Positions 45,601-61,400 of a DNA stretch of 64,000 nucleotides are shown in pieces. Below the pieces are notes generated by a model that was given only the letters and a program-made list of their open reading frames with translations, did no database searches and was not told the DNA's origin. Origin of the DNA: Eutypa lata (taxonomy: Eukaryota > Ascomycota > Sordariomycetes > Xylariales > Diatrypaceae); contig JAKULF010000004.1 in assembly GCA_022661535.1 (NCBI GenBank), positions 6,404,093 to 6,468,092 on the forward strand. The letters run 5' to 3'. Made by a program: the position numbers and the translations under genes. The first letter of the stretch is position 1. The number at the start of each line of letters is the position of its first letter.

Positions 45601-48600
45601 TTAATATATATAAATAACTCGAACTTAATTATAATATTTAATTATATTACATTATAAATAATTATTAAAAACTTAATTAATTTTAATTTTAATTTTATAT
45701 TAATATCGATTAAATATAATAACGTTAAATTATAATTATACGATACGTTAAAATATTTAATACGTAATATTTAAAAGTAATTCGATATTATTATAAATAA
45801 AACCTTAAATAAAAATTATACTTTTTTTAAAAAAATAAAATATATATATATAATATAAAATATTTAACTTTATAACTTTATTAATATATAAACGATAACG
45901 TTAATAACTTTATAAATAATAAATATAATAAATTAAACGTATTCGTTTAATAAATAATTTCGTCGATTAATAACGACGACGATAATTTTAATAATAACGA
46001 TTTAAATAACGTATTTAATAAATTATATAATAATTTCGATAATTAACGAATTAACGATTTATCGAATTAATTAACGATTAATTAATAATTTAATAAATTA
46101 ATTAACGATTAAGTTAACGATTATTTAACGATTAAATTAATAACGTAATAAATAAATAAATTTAATAATTAATATTAAAAATTTAAAAAATTAAAATTAA
46201 CGACGAAATTAAGTTAATAATTATTTAAAGATTTATAAAATTATTAATTAATAATATAATAATTAAAAACAAAAAATAACGATATATAATAAAATTAATA
46301 ACGAAATATTAATAAAATAAAGTTATAATAAAAGCATTATAAATTTATCGATTTATTATTTTATTTTTAATTATTATTAATAAATAATAATAAAAAATTA
46401 AAAAAATGTTATATTCGATTAAGTTATAAGTTACGTAACGATACTTTAAAAAATTTATATATAAATTCGAATTAATTAATTACTTTATAAAACATATAAA
46501 TTATAACCTTAAAGCTTTAATTATTTAAGAATTTTTAAAGTAATATAATTAAATAATGTAATTAAATAATATAATTAAATAATATAACTTTAATTAATTA
46601 AATCGATTATAAGTCGATTAAACTTACGTATAAACGCAAAATTAAATATATATATAAAGTTAAATAAAAGATTTATATATAATAATTAATGTAAAAAGCT
46701 TATAATATAATAATTAAATTTATAAAATCCTTAATACGTAATAATAAATTTATAAAGTTTAAGATTTAAATTTTTAAAAAAAAATAAAAAGATTTAAATT
46801 TAATAATTTAAATTTTTCGAATTTTTTAAACATTTAAATTATCGTAATATATAATTTATTATAAAGTTTATAAATAAAAATAAATATTATAATAATTTAA
46901 ATAACTTTATTATTATTAATAACTTTTACTTTAATTTTTCGATTAAATTTTTTAAATTTAAAATAATAAGTTATAATTTATAAAATAAAATTTTATTAAT
47001 TTTAAAAATTAAAAAAAAGTTTTTAAAACTTGCGAAAAATCGTACTTTTTTACATTATAACGATTAATAAAATTTTAAATTAAATTTAAATAAACGTTAT
47101 ATAAATTATATTAAATTTAATTATATAATTTAAAAAATTAAACTTTTTAATTAAATTTATATATTTAAATATTTTATTTTTAATAAAAGAAATTTAATTT
47201 TAAATTATAAATTTAAAAATTTTAAATATATAAATAATTAAAGCTTTAAATATAAATTATAAAATAAATTTATAAATTATTATTTTTATTATATAATAAT
47301 TATTATTTTTATTAATTATTATAATTATCATTAATTATTATAATTATAAATTAATTATAAATTTAAAAATTATAATATAAAATAAATTTATTAATTATTT
47401 AATTAATATTATTATATAATTATTATAACTTTAATAATTATTATTATTATATAATTATTATAATTATTTATATTTATAAATTTAAAAATTATAAAATTAT
47501 ACATTATAAAATAAATTTATAAATTATTTAATTATTATTATTATATAATTATTATAATTATTTATAATTATAAATTTATAAGTTTATAAGTTTAAAAGTT
47601 ATAAATTATAAATAATTAAAGTTAAATAATTTATAAAATTTAAAAAATATATTTAATTAAAATGTTAAATTTTTTTAAAAATTAATTAAATTATTAACGT
47701 TATTTTAACTTTAAGTTAATAATTATTAATTAAATTTTAATTTATTTAAATCTTTTATTAATTAAAATTCGATTAATTTTAATATAAAATTTTTTATTAA
47801 TTATTAAAATTATATTAATTTTATTTTTATTTTAAATTTTACGATTAATTTTTAAATAATTTAAAAAAAAAATTCTTTAAATTTAAAAATATAAATTTAT
47901 AAAATATAATTATTTAAATTATAAAAAGTATAATTTTTTTAAAAAAACTTAATATATAATTTAATTTATTATAAAATTAATATTATAAATAAAAAAATAT
48001 TTATATATTTAAACGAAAAAATAAATAAAATATTTATTTATTTATTTTATATTAAATATTTAAATAAACTTTATAATTAAAACTTTAATAAAATAAATAT
48101 TAAATTTTATTTTATTTTAAATAATATATATATATATATATATTATTATTATTATTATTATTAAAATATTAAATATTAAAATACGTAATATATTTTTAAT
48201 TAACTTTTATATATAAGCGATTATAATTACGTATTAATTACGAATTTTTTATATATAAATTATATATAAGTTATAATAAAAAAAATCGTTTATTATAAGT
48301 TAATAATTATTCGTAATTTTAAATAAAATTTTTTATTAAACTTTTAAAGATTTATAAGTTTAATTAAACATTATTAATATTTATAATTAATAATAAGCTT
48401 TTTTAATTATATTATAACGATAACGTAACGTTATAATACGAATTGTATTTAATTATAACGTTATATTATATTAATTAATTTTGTTATTAATTATTATAAT
48501 AAATCGTAATAAAAATATTATTAATATATTAAATCGAAAAATATTAATTATTATTATTTAATAACGATTATTATTAATTAATAATTATTATATTTATTAA

Positions 48601-51600
48601 AAAAATTATATTTAATTAATTATTATAAAATTATTATAAAGTTTAAAAAAATAATAAAAATTATAATTATTAATAAAAATAAAATAAATTTTTATTAATT
48701 AATAAAATAAAATAAATTTATTAATTATTTTACTTATTAATTATTTTTAAATAAAGTTATTTAAAAATTTATTTAATTAAATCGTAACGAAATTGCGATT
48801 AATATAATAATAATTAATCGTTATAAAAGTTAAGTTTATAAATAAACGAATTAAATTTAATAACGATACGTTACGAGTTAATAATTAATAAAATCTTTAT
48901 TAATTACGCGATATTTTCTTTTTTTATTAAAAAGTAATTAAAGTTATATCGTTATTATTAAATATTTATTATAAAAAAAACCTTAAATTTAAAACTTAAA
49001 GATAATAAATTAATAAAGTAATCGTTAAAGAATTTATTTTTTTTTCGAAAAAAAACGATTAAACTTTTAATTATTAAATTAAATAATTAATATATTTTTT
49101 ATATTTAATATTATTATATTAAAATATTACGAAATAAATAAATTTATATTTATTTATATTTATTTTATATAAACTTTATAATATATTAATTATATATTTA
49201 TTTATTATTAAAATATAACGTTTATACGTTTATTTTATATTTATTTATTAATTATATAATTAAAATTAATTTTAATATTACGGTTATTTATATATAAATT
49301 GAAATTATTTTATAATAATATTTATATTATTTTAATATTAATTTATTATTTTTTATTATTAAACTTTTATTATTAATATAATTTATTTTTCGATTTAAAT
49401 TTTTTATATAAAATTATAATTATTATTAATTTTATATTATTAATTTATTATATTAATTATATTAATTTAAATATAAATATATAATATATTTTTAATTTAT
49501 ATTTTAAATATTAAAAATTCGATATTTAATATCGTAATTAAAATATTATAAAGATTTATAAAATAAATTATAACTTAACGATTTAATAAAATTAAATTAA
49601 GTAATTTAACGCGTTTTTTTAACTTTAAACGAGCCGTAATTAAACCGTTATAATTAAGTTATCGAATCGTTAAATACGCGTTATAATAAGCTTTAAAAGT
49701 AAAAACCGTTAAATCGAATCGATAATTACTTTAATATTTAAATAAAAATTATTTTTTTACTTTTATTAATTCGTAAATTTAATTTAATTTTTATTATTTT
49801 TTATATTAACGAATTTAATCTTTATAATTAATTAATAATTAATAAAAGTTTAAATTATTAAATCGAAAATATTAATTAATTATAATTTAATTATAATTAT
49901 TATTAATTAATAATTATTATATTCGTCGTAAAAAATTTATTTATTTAATTATTATAAAATTTAAACTTTTTAATAAAAAAAATATTTAAAAGCTTTTTAT
50001 AAAATTAAATTACGATTAAATTAACGCGATAATATATTAAAAAAAATTAAATTTCTAAATAAATAAATAAAACTTAATAATAATATAATGCATTAAGTTT
50101 AATAATTAATAAGATTTTATTAATCGTATTATATATCTTTTTATTAAAAAATAACCGAAGTTATATTATTAATATTAAATACTTATTATAAAAAATTTTT
50201 AAATTTAATTTTTAAAAATAATAAATTAAAATTAATAATCGTTAAAAAATTTAAACTTTTTTTTTAAAAAATAATTAAATTTTTAATTATTAAATTAAAC
50301 AACTTTTTTTTTACGAAATTATATATAATCTTTTTAATCTTATTTATTATTATAAAAACATTATTAAATTTATAATAATTTATAAATATTAATAAAAAAA
50401 TTATATATTTAATTTTAATAAAAAAAAAATTTAATATAATAACGTTAAAAAATTAACTTAAATAACCAATTTATTTATAAAATTTTATAACTTTTTTATT
50501 ATTAAAATAAATTTATTTAAAAAAATAAAAAAATCTTTTAATTATTAAAATTTCAATTAAATTAAAAAAATAAAATATTAAATTATAACTTAATTTAATA
50601 AAAAAAAATAAATATTATTAATAACGTAATCGTTATAATCTTTAATAATATTAAAAGTTCGTTTATTTTTTATTATTATTAATATTAATTTTTTTCGCGA
50701 ATTTTTTAAATTAAAATTAATAAAACGTTATTATTATAATAAAGCTTAATATTAAACTGCTTAAATAAATCTTTTAAATCTTTATTTTTTCGTACTTTAA
50801 TTATTATACGAAACTTTAATAACTTCGTTTTATATATAAATATTATGCTTTTTAAATATAATATATTATTATTTCTTATAATAATATATTAATTTCTTTA
50901 TTATAATTTATTATAATTTATATTTATCGTTTATATAACCAAATTATAAATTAATTTATTTTATATCGTTTTATTTTTTATTATAAATAATTATTAATAT
51001 ATAAAAATATTAACATTATTTAATTATCAACGAATTTACGATTTTTTAAAAAATAATAAATTTTAAAATAAATAATAAAATAAAAAACGTTACGAAGGTT
51101 ATAAATATAAATTTACGATTAATAAAAAAACGATATTTTTTTAATAAAAACGTTATAATAAATACTTTTAATAAAAAATATCTTTTTAAAAAAAATTATT
51201 ATAAAAAGAATTACTTAAAAGTTTATCGTTTTTTTATTATTACTTTAAAGTTAAAATAATAACGTTATTATATAAACATTTATATATTATATTATATTAT
51301 ACGAAATAACTTAATTAATTAAATATTTATAATTAATAATTAAACGCAAATAAAATATAAAAAACTTAAAAATATATAAATATAATAAATATTATAAAAT
51401 ATTATTATTATAAAATTAAAATTAAAATATAATAAATACGTTTTAATAAAAGCATATTAAAAACCGTACGAAAAATAAAGTTATTAACGGCTTTATAAAT
51501 ATAAATAATAAATTTAATTTCGATTAAAAAAAGCTTAAATTAATAAAGCTTTTTTCGAAATATAATAAATATAAATATAAAAATAAAAATAACTTAATAA

Positions 51601-54600
51601 ATATATAAACTTAAGCATTTAAAATATTATAAAATTTAATATTTTAAACTTAATTTATAATAATTAACGAACTTCTTTTATAAATATTATTAAATAGTAT
51701 TATTTAATATTTATTATTTATTTTACGCTTAAACATTATAACCGTTAAATTCGTAATCGAATGTAAAATATTTAAATTAATAATATTTAAAGCAAAAATA
51801 ATAAAAATAAAACGTTTTAACTTAAAAACAAATAATAAAAAAAACCTTTCTTTTTAACGTTAAAAAAAAATAATTAAAATAATTTATAATTATACGAAAT
51901 TAATTTATTTATATTTAAAAATAAATAAAAAAGTACTTTTTTATTTAAATTTAAAATATTTATAACTTTAAAGCTTATAAATACGAAAATAACTTTATTA
52001 AGCGTTAATAATATAAAAAATCTTTTATTTTTTATTTTATTTATTATTTATTAATAAACGAAATAATTTATAAATAATTTAAAAACTTTAATTTATTAAA
52101 ATATATTAATTTAAATATTAATAATTACGTATTTAATAAAAATTAATAAAATAAAATATTAATTAATATTTTTATAATTATTATACGTTTTATTAAATTC
52201 TTTTAAAAATAAAAACGAAAACTTTATTTTTAACGTTATCGTTAAAAAAGTTACGTATAAAAATAAAAAAAATAATACTTTTAATAATTATAACTTAATT
52301 AATAATATATAATTTTCGAAATTTTTATTTAATTTTAAAAAAAAATTATTATTATTTTTAAAACCTTTTTAACTTTAACTTAATACTTTAATAATATTTA
52401 ATTTATTTATATTTAACATTATAATTCTCGAATTAATTATTTATATTTTAATTAAGATTTTTCTTTATTATTATATAAACTTTAAAAAAACAAAGCTTTT
52501 AATTAAATTTATAAATATTAATTTAATTATATTAAATATTAAAATAATTAATCGTATTTTTTTTAACCTTAAAAAGAAATAATACTTTAATAAATAAAAA
52601 GTTACGAATTAACTTAAAGATATAAAATAAACCTTTTTTAAATACGAAGTTAATAATTTAAAAAAAAAATTAAGATTTTTTTTATTAAATTAATAACTTA
52701 ATTATTAAAAAATATATAAAAGTTATTTTAAAGAAAATAATTATTTAAAAAAAAGCTAAAATAATCGTTTTAAAAGTTTTTAAGTTAAATAATATTAAAT
52801 AAATTCGGATAATTAAAAATTAATTACGTATTTTAATTTAATAATCTTTTAATTTTATTTTTAAATAAATAATACATTTTTATTAAAATTATAAAATAAA
52901 GGTTCGAAATATTATTAAAAAATTTAAAGTCGTAAGAAAAAAAAATAAAAATCATTATATTAAAGGTTTAATTAAAAAGATCGATATAAATTACTTAAAA
53001 AAGATTTTTTTTATTTTGTAATAAAAAATATAATACGTTTTTTATTACGAATTATAACGAGGTTTATAACATTATTATAAATTAAGTAATTAAAAAAGTT
53101 AACTTTTTTAAATATAACGGTTAAAAGCGTTATATAATTCGTTTCGATTAAAAATAAAAAAATAATAATTAAATATAATAACTTTAATATTAATTATTTA
53201 ATAAATTATAACGATAAAGGTTTTTTAATTTAATCTTTAAATATTATCTTTTATAACGTTAAAATAAAGTATTTAATTTTATAAAGGTTTTTGATAAATT
53301 AACGATTATTAATGTTAACTTTATAAAGAATAATATAAAATAAATTATAACGAAAATATAAGTTTAAAGTAAAATAACTTTAAGTTTAAATCTTTATTAT
53401 ATATAACTTTTTAAAGATTTTTAATAAAATATTATATTAAATGTAATATAATTTAATGCTTTTATATTTTAACTTAATAACTTTAATTAAAATAATTAAT
53501 AAAGAAAAAAAATAATAAAGAATAAAATAAAAACGAAGGTAATATATATATAATTTTTATATATTATTTTTAATTAAAAATTAAATATCGTTTAAAAAAG
53601 TGTAATTTATTATATAATATAATAAATATAAAGATAATTAATTATAAAATTAATAATTATATTTTTTAATTTAAAGCTTAAAAAACAAAAAAAAGTTTAA
53701 TTTAAGGTTTTTTTTTAATGAAAATTTAAATTATAAATTTAAAGTTTTTTATTATTATTTTAATTTATAATTAAATTAAAAACGAGTTATTTATTATTAA
53801 TTATTTTAAAAAGTAAATTTAATATTATTTAATTAAAAAGATAATAATAAATAATTTAAATTTAAATAAGCTTTTTTCATCGATTAATCTTTTATTTATT
53901 TAAATATAATTTATAATTATTTTTAAATAATTATACATTAAAAAAGTAAACGATTAAAAAAAGCTTAAGAAATTTTATTTAATATAAATAATAATTAAAA
54001 ATAAACTTTAAATATTTAAAAGAAATTTATATTATAAAAATCGACGAAAGTAATAAAGTATTTATAATTACGAATATAATATTAATTAAGTAAATTTCTT
54101 TTTTTAAAGATAAATTTTAATATGCATTTAAAAAGTAAAGAATTAACGCGAATTAATTTATATTAAATAAATTTATAAACTTTAAAATTATAAAAGCATT
54201 TTAAAATAACGAAAATAATAAAAATAATTAAAAAAAAAACGATTAATGCTTTATAAATTAAGTTTTAAAAAGTAAAGATTCGAAAAAACGTTAAAAAAAA
54301 GTTCGAAATTATATAAATTAACTTTATTAAAATATATTTTAATTTTACAAAAGCTTTTAAGAATTTTTTAATTAATAAAGCTTTTAAAAGTTTTAATAAT
54401 AAAGCTTAAAAAACGATTAAATTAATAAAAATAAAAATACGTAATAATAAAAACGTTTTAATTAAAAAAAATTAAAAATTTTTAATATAAAAATAATAAA
54501 AATAAATTTTATTAACGAAACTTTTAAACTTAATCTTTTAATATAATTATTTATAACTTAAATAAAAGATTTAACGAATTTCGTTATTTTTTTATTTTAA

Positions 54601-54990
54601 TTAATTATATATATAAGTTATAAAAAAAAATAAAAATTTAATTAATAACGTATTAAATATTAATATAAAATTATTTATAATAATTACTTTTTATATTAAA
54701 TAAAATAAAATAAAAATGCGTTAAATTTAAATATATTTTATAAAATTTAATATAAAGTATAAAATTTCGTTTTTAAAAATTATTAAAGTTTTAATATAAT
54801 TAATAAATAAATAAAATATTATTTTAATTAAAAGTTATTTTATATTAAATTTAAATTATAAAATTACGTTATTAATTACGTTATTAATTATATAATTAAT
54901 TACGTAATTAAATAATTATTAAATATATAAAAAATATATATTTATTATTATAATAATTTCGAATTAATTAAATTCTTAATATAGATTTAT
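45600..54990. repeat. AT-saturated RIP block C
   Basis: No open frames. It includes decayed tandem ATTAACGATTA-type repeats (46,030-46,150), decayed copies of island 1 and 2 parts (46,385-47,076), and segments shared with block D (50,740-50,990 with 63,310-63,560; 54,830-54,960 with 63,690-63,790). Confidence 0.85.
46603..46790 (+). repeat. RIP-decayed copy of the Pol III-box element
   Basis: It aligns colinearly to 35,377-35,565 with differences that are almost all C-to-T and G-to-A; AGTGTAAAAAGC reads AATGTAAAAAGC and the B box has become GATTTAAATTT. This is direct evidence of both repetition and RIP. Confidence 0.8.
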
Positions 54991-55029
54991 TTATTCGCTT
55001 AAAAAACATATATACAAATCATAATTGCA

Positions 55030-55480
55030 ATTAATTAAGTGCATCCTCTTTTTTGGTCCACATACCTAACCCTTTTGGACCTAGCTTTACAGACCTACAG
55101 ACCTACTAGCCACCTTTCGGACCTACCAGCCACCTTTCGGACCTACAAGCCACTTATAGACCTACAGCTTATAGACCTACAGGGTAACCTACAGACCTTC
55201 AGACCTTCAGACCTACAGCTTACAGACCTAGATAACCTAGCTGTTGATGACCTAGGTGGTGCTGCACTGACCACCTACCTAGCTTAGCTGCTGACCACCT
55301 AGCTTTTGACTAGGTGGTTTAAGTGGTGGCAAGACTTACAGCTTATAAACCTACAGACCTACAGCTTATAAACCTACAGACTTATAGCTTATAAACTTAT
55401 AAACCTACAGCTTATAAACCTACAAACCTATAGCTTATAAACTTACAAACTTATAACTTATAAACTTATAAAACTTATAT
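55030..55480 (+). repeat. GC-balanced island 3 with graded decay
   Basis: It starts with the same GTGCATCCT edge as island 1 (33,795) and continues with CAGACCTAC and CCACCTTTCGGACCTA repeats. From 55,330 to 55,480 the repeat unit changes stepwise from CTACAGACCTAC to TTATAAACTTAT before pure A/T resumes. A short frame here is repeat-derived. Confidence 0.75.
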
Positions 55481-58400
55481 ATATAAAAATAAAGCGTTAT
55501 AATTTAAAGATAAATTATAATTCGTAATGCAAAACTTAATTATAAAATAACTTTTAATTAATTTTAATAACTTAATCGCTTTATACGTATAATAACCTTT
55601 AAATTCGAATTTTAATAAATTAAAGGTTTTTTAAAGGTTAAGCTAATTATATTAACTTTTATTACGTAGCAAAATTTTTCCGCTCGAAAAAAAAAAAAAA
55701 AACGATTTTTATAACTTATTTATAAGCGAAAAGCCGTATTATTTTTTTCAAACGTAACGATTAAAAAAAATTTTATTTATTTACGTTATTAATAATAAAT
55801 TTATAACTTAATTTTTTATTTTTTTTTAATTTTATAATAAAAATTAAAATAATATTTAATTTAATTTTAAATAATATAAAAAATATTTTAAAGTTTAAAA
55901 TTATAAAAATCATTATTTTATTAATTTAAATTAATTAAGTTTATTATAATATAAAAATTATAAAAATTATAATAATTTATTTAAAAAACTTTTAATTAAT
56001 AAATTATTTAATTAACTTATTAATATAATAAAATTAAAAAATATTTATAAAAACGATAAATTAACTTTAAAAGTATTTATAATATATTCGAATATTAATA
56101 ATTAAAAGATATATATAATTTATTTTTAATTAAAGTTTTATTTAAAAAAAAATTATAAATCGATTAATTAATTAAATTTTATTTAACGTTTTATACGATA
56201 TTATATAAAAGAAATATTAAATTAACTTTAAAATATTATTTATTATATAAATTAATATTATATATAAATTAAAATAAAAAAAGATTAACTTTATTAATAA
56301 TATATTATTTAATAAATTAATTTTATTTAATAATTTTAAATAAAAAAAATAAAGTTTAAAAACATTTAAAAAAATTTAACTTATAAAAGTTATTAATTAA
56401 ATATATTAAATAACTTATAAATAACGTTATTTTCGAAATTTATAAATATATTTAAAAATATACGTTTTATTAATTAACGTTTTAAAAAAATTATAAAATA
56501 AATAAAAAATCGTTTTATATTATTAAAAAAAGTTTTTTTTAAAAAGATATTTTATAAAAAAAAAAAATTTTAAATTAAAATTAACTTAATATAAAAAAGA
56601 TTAAATTAATAATAATATTAAATTACGAAAATTTAAATAGTTTTATATTTTGCTTAATAAATTAAAAATATATTTATTTTTTTAAAAATAATAAATAAAT
56701 TTTTAAAAGTTTTATAAATTCGTATTAAAAAGGAAATTCTTAAGGAATTTTATGCGATATATCGAAATGTTTAATTTATTATTAAAAAAAAATAAGAAAT
56801 TACGTTTAATTAATTTAATTATAAAGTTAAACGTTATTATGATAAGAAATGTTTAAATATTTAAGAATTATAACGAATTTTTAATAAATTTTATTATATG
56901 TTTTTTTAATTATTTTAATTAAATTTTTTCGAGTTATAATTAAATAATTTTCGTAATAATTAACCGCGATTTTATTATCTTTATTATTTTATTAAGTTTT
57001 TTAAAAGTAATTATATTTTTTATAAAAGTTATTAATTTCGTTATTTATTTTTATCGTATTATAAAAAGAATTTTTTATAATTTTATATTTAATATAATTA
57101 AACTTTTTATTAATAATATAAGCATTAAAGTTTTTAAAACGAAATATAATAAAGAATTTCTTTTAATATTAAACGATATATTTATAAATATTTTATTAAC
57201 GTAAATAAAATATTATTTAATTTTAAGTTTATTAATATAACGATTAATATAATTAAATTATATTAATATTAAAAAGTTATTATTATAATAAGTTTCTTAT
57301 ATAAGATAAATAATAAACGTTTTAATAAAATAAAAGTAATTAAAATATTTAAAATTAAACATTATAATAACGTTTTAAAAATTAAAACGTTTTTAAATAT
57401 TATTGTTTTTTATTAAATCTTTATTATTTATTATATTATAAAAATTAAGTTATTTATTCGATTATTTTTAAAAAGTATTTAATTTAAATAAATAAACGAG
57501 TAATTATAAGCTTTATAAATATTATAAATAATAATTAAGTTTATTTTTATATTAATTATATTAAATTATAAAATAAAAGTAAGTTTTATTATAATTAAAG
57601 TTAATATAAACAAAAAAGATTAAAAGATTATTATAAATTAAATTATTAACGAAGTTAAATATTTAATTTAATATAAAAGCGAAACGTAAAAAGATATAAA
57701 ATATAATTACGATATTATTAAAAAAATATATAAAATAATTTTAAAAGCTTTTTAACGATTTAAAAACTATATATATAAAATTAAATTTATTTTAAAAATA
57801 AATATTAAAGTTTTAATTTTATAAATTAATAACTTTATAAATTTCTTATTTAATATTTTGTTTATTTAATAAATTATATAAATAAAGTTTTTTAATTTCG
57901 AAATTAAATATATTTCGAAAAAGAAAAATATAATAATAAACGGCTTTTTATATAAATCGATTAAATCCTTCGACGAATTAAACGATTAATAAAAAGGGAA
58001 AATCGACGATTTTATTAATGTTTAATTTAACGTTATTAATATAAATATAAGTTTTATTTTTATAAATTTTATAAATATATTAATTAAAAATAATTAAATA
58101 ATTTTTTTTTAAAATTATATAATTTTTTTTATTATATTAAAGCTTTTAAATAATCTTTTTAATAAACTTAACGTAAAATTAAATGATAAAAAAACATTTT
58201 TTAAATTAAAAATTATAAGTTACTTTATATAAAATAACATTTTATAAAAAGAATTAATAAATAATATAAATAAATAAAAATTATTAACGATTTACGAAAA
58301 CGTTTAATAATTAAAAGTTAATATTATAAAGAATTTAATTATAAAAAAAAAGATGTTATTTATAAACGTATTATGGTTTTTTATTATTAAAAAAGCATAT

Positions 58401-61400
58401 ATTTTAAAGTACGAAAAGTTATTATAATTTATGTTTTATATTAAAAAACGATTAATTAATAAATGAAAAAAGCTTATAATTTTACGTAATTTATTAATAT
58501 AATTATAATTTAAATGCTTAATGTATAATTTATACTTAATAATTATAAATTTAAAATTATTATAAAAATTAAATATAACGTTTTAAATTATTTAAAAGTA
58601 CAATTTTAACGTATTATAATTTTAAAAATTATTAAATTATTTTTTAAAAAATATATTTTTTATAAATATAAAATATTAATTAAATTTAAAATTAATAATA
58701 ATTTCGAAAATAAAAAAGAAATTATTAAAGTATATAATAAGTTAATTATTATTCGAGTTGTTAAGTTAATTTATAACTTTTAAAATTAAAGATTTATTTA
58801 AAAAAAATACGTATTTATTATTAAAGCTTTAATAAAAGAAATTAACGATATAAAAAAGAAATAAATTAAACGATAAATTAAAAAAGTTTTTATAAATAAA
58901 ATTATAATTAAAAATTATTACTTTACTTTTTACGAGCTAGTTTATAAAATTAAGGTTTTTTTATTAATTAAAATTATATTATTTATTTAAAGAATTATAA
59001 ATTAAAACTTTAATATTTTAAAAAAAAAACTTTATTTTATAAAAAGTTCGTTTAATAAAACGAAGGTTTAAAAATATCGAAAAAGTTATATAAATATTAA
59101 TAATATAAAAAAAAGGCCATAAAGTTTATTAATTATAAAGCGAAATATAAAATAAAAAAAGTATTATTTATTATAAATAACTTAGTTTTATTATATAATA
59201 AATTTTAATATATTAATATATTTAAAAGTATAAAGTTTAAATATAAATAACTTAGTTTTTATTTAATAAATAAGCTTATAAAAGCTTTTATTTATAAATT
59301 AAAAGAAATTAATAAAACGAAAATTTTTAAATATATTTAACGTTAAAAGATTTTAAGAATTTATTAATTTTTAAAAAAATAATTAAATAAAATTTAACGA
59401 TAATTAAAAAAAAATACGATTTCGAATTAATAAAGTAAAATAATAAAATTAATAAAAAATTAATAACTTAAAGTTTTAAAATAAGTTAAATTTAATATTA
59501 AAGTTTAAATTTTCGTAAAAGTAATGGAAAATTATAACATTATTAATAATAAATAATAAAATTTAATATAATGTAATTAATAAAAATCCGAAAAATAATT
59601 ACATTTAAATAAAAAAGATTAAAACGAAAGAATTAATTTTTTTATACGTTATTTTATTTTTTTATATTATATTTTTATAACGTTTAATTACGAATTAATT
59701 TCGGCCGTTAAAATATTATATTAATATTTTATTTAAATATAATATTTTAAAAATTTAAAAAGAATTAATAAAGTTAATATTTTTAATAATAATAAAGTAA
59801 CGGTTAAGTTTAATTATAAAGTAATTAATTTTTTTATTTCGAAATGTATAATTATATATCGTAATAAATCGGGTATAATTAAAATAAGATTTTTTTAAAA
59901 TGTTTAATATTAATTAATAATTAAAAAAGAAATATATTTTTTTATAATCTTTAAAATTAATGTTAATAAATTAATTTTTATAAGTAATATATAATATTTT
60001 ATTTAAAGTATTATAAGTATAAATAAATAAACTCGTTATATAACGATTGTTTAAAGTTAAGGAATTTATTAAGTTATTATTTAAATCGTTAATAATAATT
60101 TTTATATAAATTAATTTAAGTTTATAATTAAAATAACTTTATAATTATTTTTAAATAAAAACTTAAATATTAACTTTTTTAAAAAAATTAAATGCTTTTG
60201 ATTTTTTACGAAATATATCGATTATAAATTATATTACGTAAAGAAAATATCGTTAAATAATTTAATAATTAAAATTAATTAATATAATAATATAAAATAA
60301 ATATAAATTAAAATATTTATCGTCTTTTTATAATAAAAGAATTTTTTAATTTTATATAATAAATAATTTAAAAAGTTATAATTTTCGAATTATTAATAAG
60401 TTATTTAAATTTTTTAATAATCGAAATGTTATTAATATATAAAGGTAATATATAATTATAATAATTTTTTAATAACGAAATAAAAAAGTTAAATCGTTTA
60501 AATATTTTAAAAAAAATAAGATTTATTAACTTTTTAACTATAATAAAAATTTTTCGTTATTTTATAACGTTAGTTTATATGATATTAAATTATTAAAGAT
60601 TAAATATTTGTTAATTAATAAAGATTTGCTTAATATTAAGTATAAATCGTGTTTCGAAAATAAAAAAGTTATCGTTAAAAATTCTTTTTAATCGCTTTAA
60701 AAATAAAGAAGTTATAAAGTTATTAATAGAATTACGAGCATTTAATAATAAATAATAATATAAATATAAAAAGCGTAAGTATTTAATAAGCTTTATATAA
60801 TATTAACGATTAAAGGAAATTTATTTATTAAAAAAAATTATTTAAACGAAAAGCTTTATATATTTTTTATTTAATAACTTAATTTATTAATTGTATTAAA
60901 CTTAAGTTATTAATCGAATATAATTATCGCGAATGAATTTATAAATAATAAATTATAACTTTAATTTTTAATGCGTATAAAATATAAATATAAACGAAAA
61001 AGCGTTACGAAATAATAATGTTAAATTATTTTTATTCGATATTTAATTATTTTATTTATTAATTTTATAGTTAAATTATTAATAACTTTTCGAGTTAAAT
61101 ATAATAAAGTTAATAAATAAAGTTAAAGAAATATAAAAAAACGATTTAAAAAAATTAAAAAAGGTTTATAAAAAAATATTAAAAAAAGATAAGTTTAAAA
61201 AGAAAAAATTATAAAAAAAAAAGTAAGTTTATAAAATTAACGAAAATTTATACGTAGCTTTATAAATCTTTAAAGTTATATGTTTTAATTAATTAATTAA
61301 TTAAAAAAATTTATTTATAAAATTTAACTTTTAATTAATTTTTAATTAAAAGTATTTCGTTATTAAAAAGATTACATTTATAGATTATTAATTAATTAAA

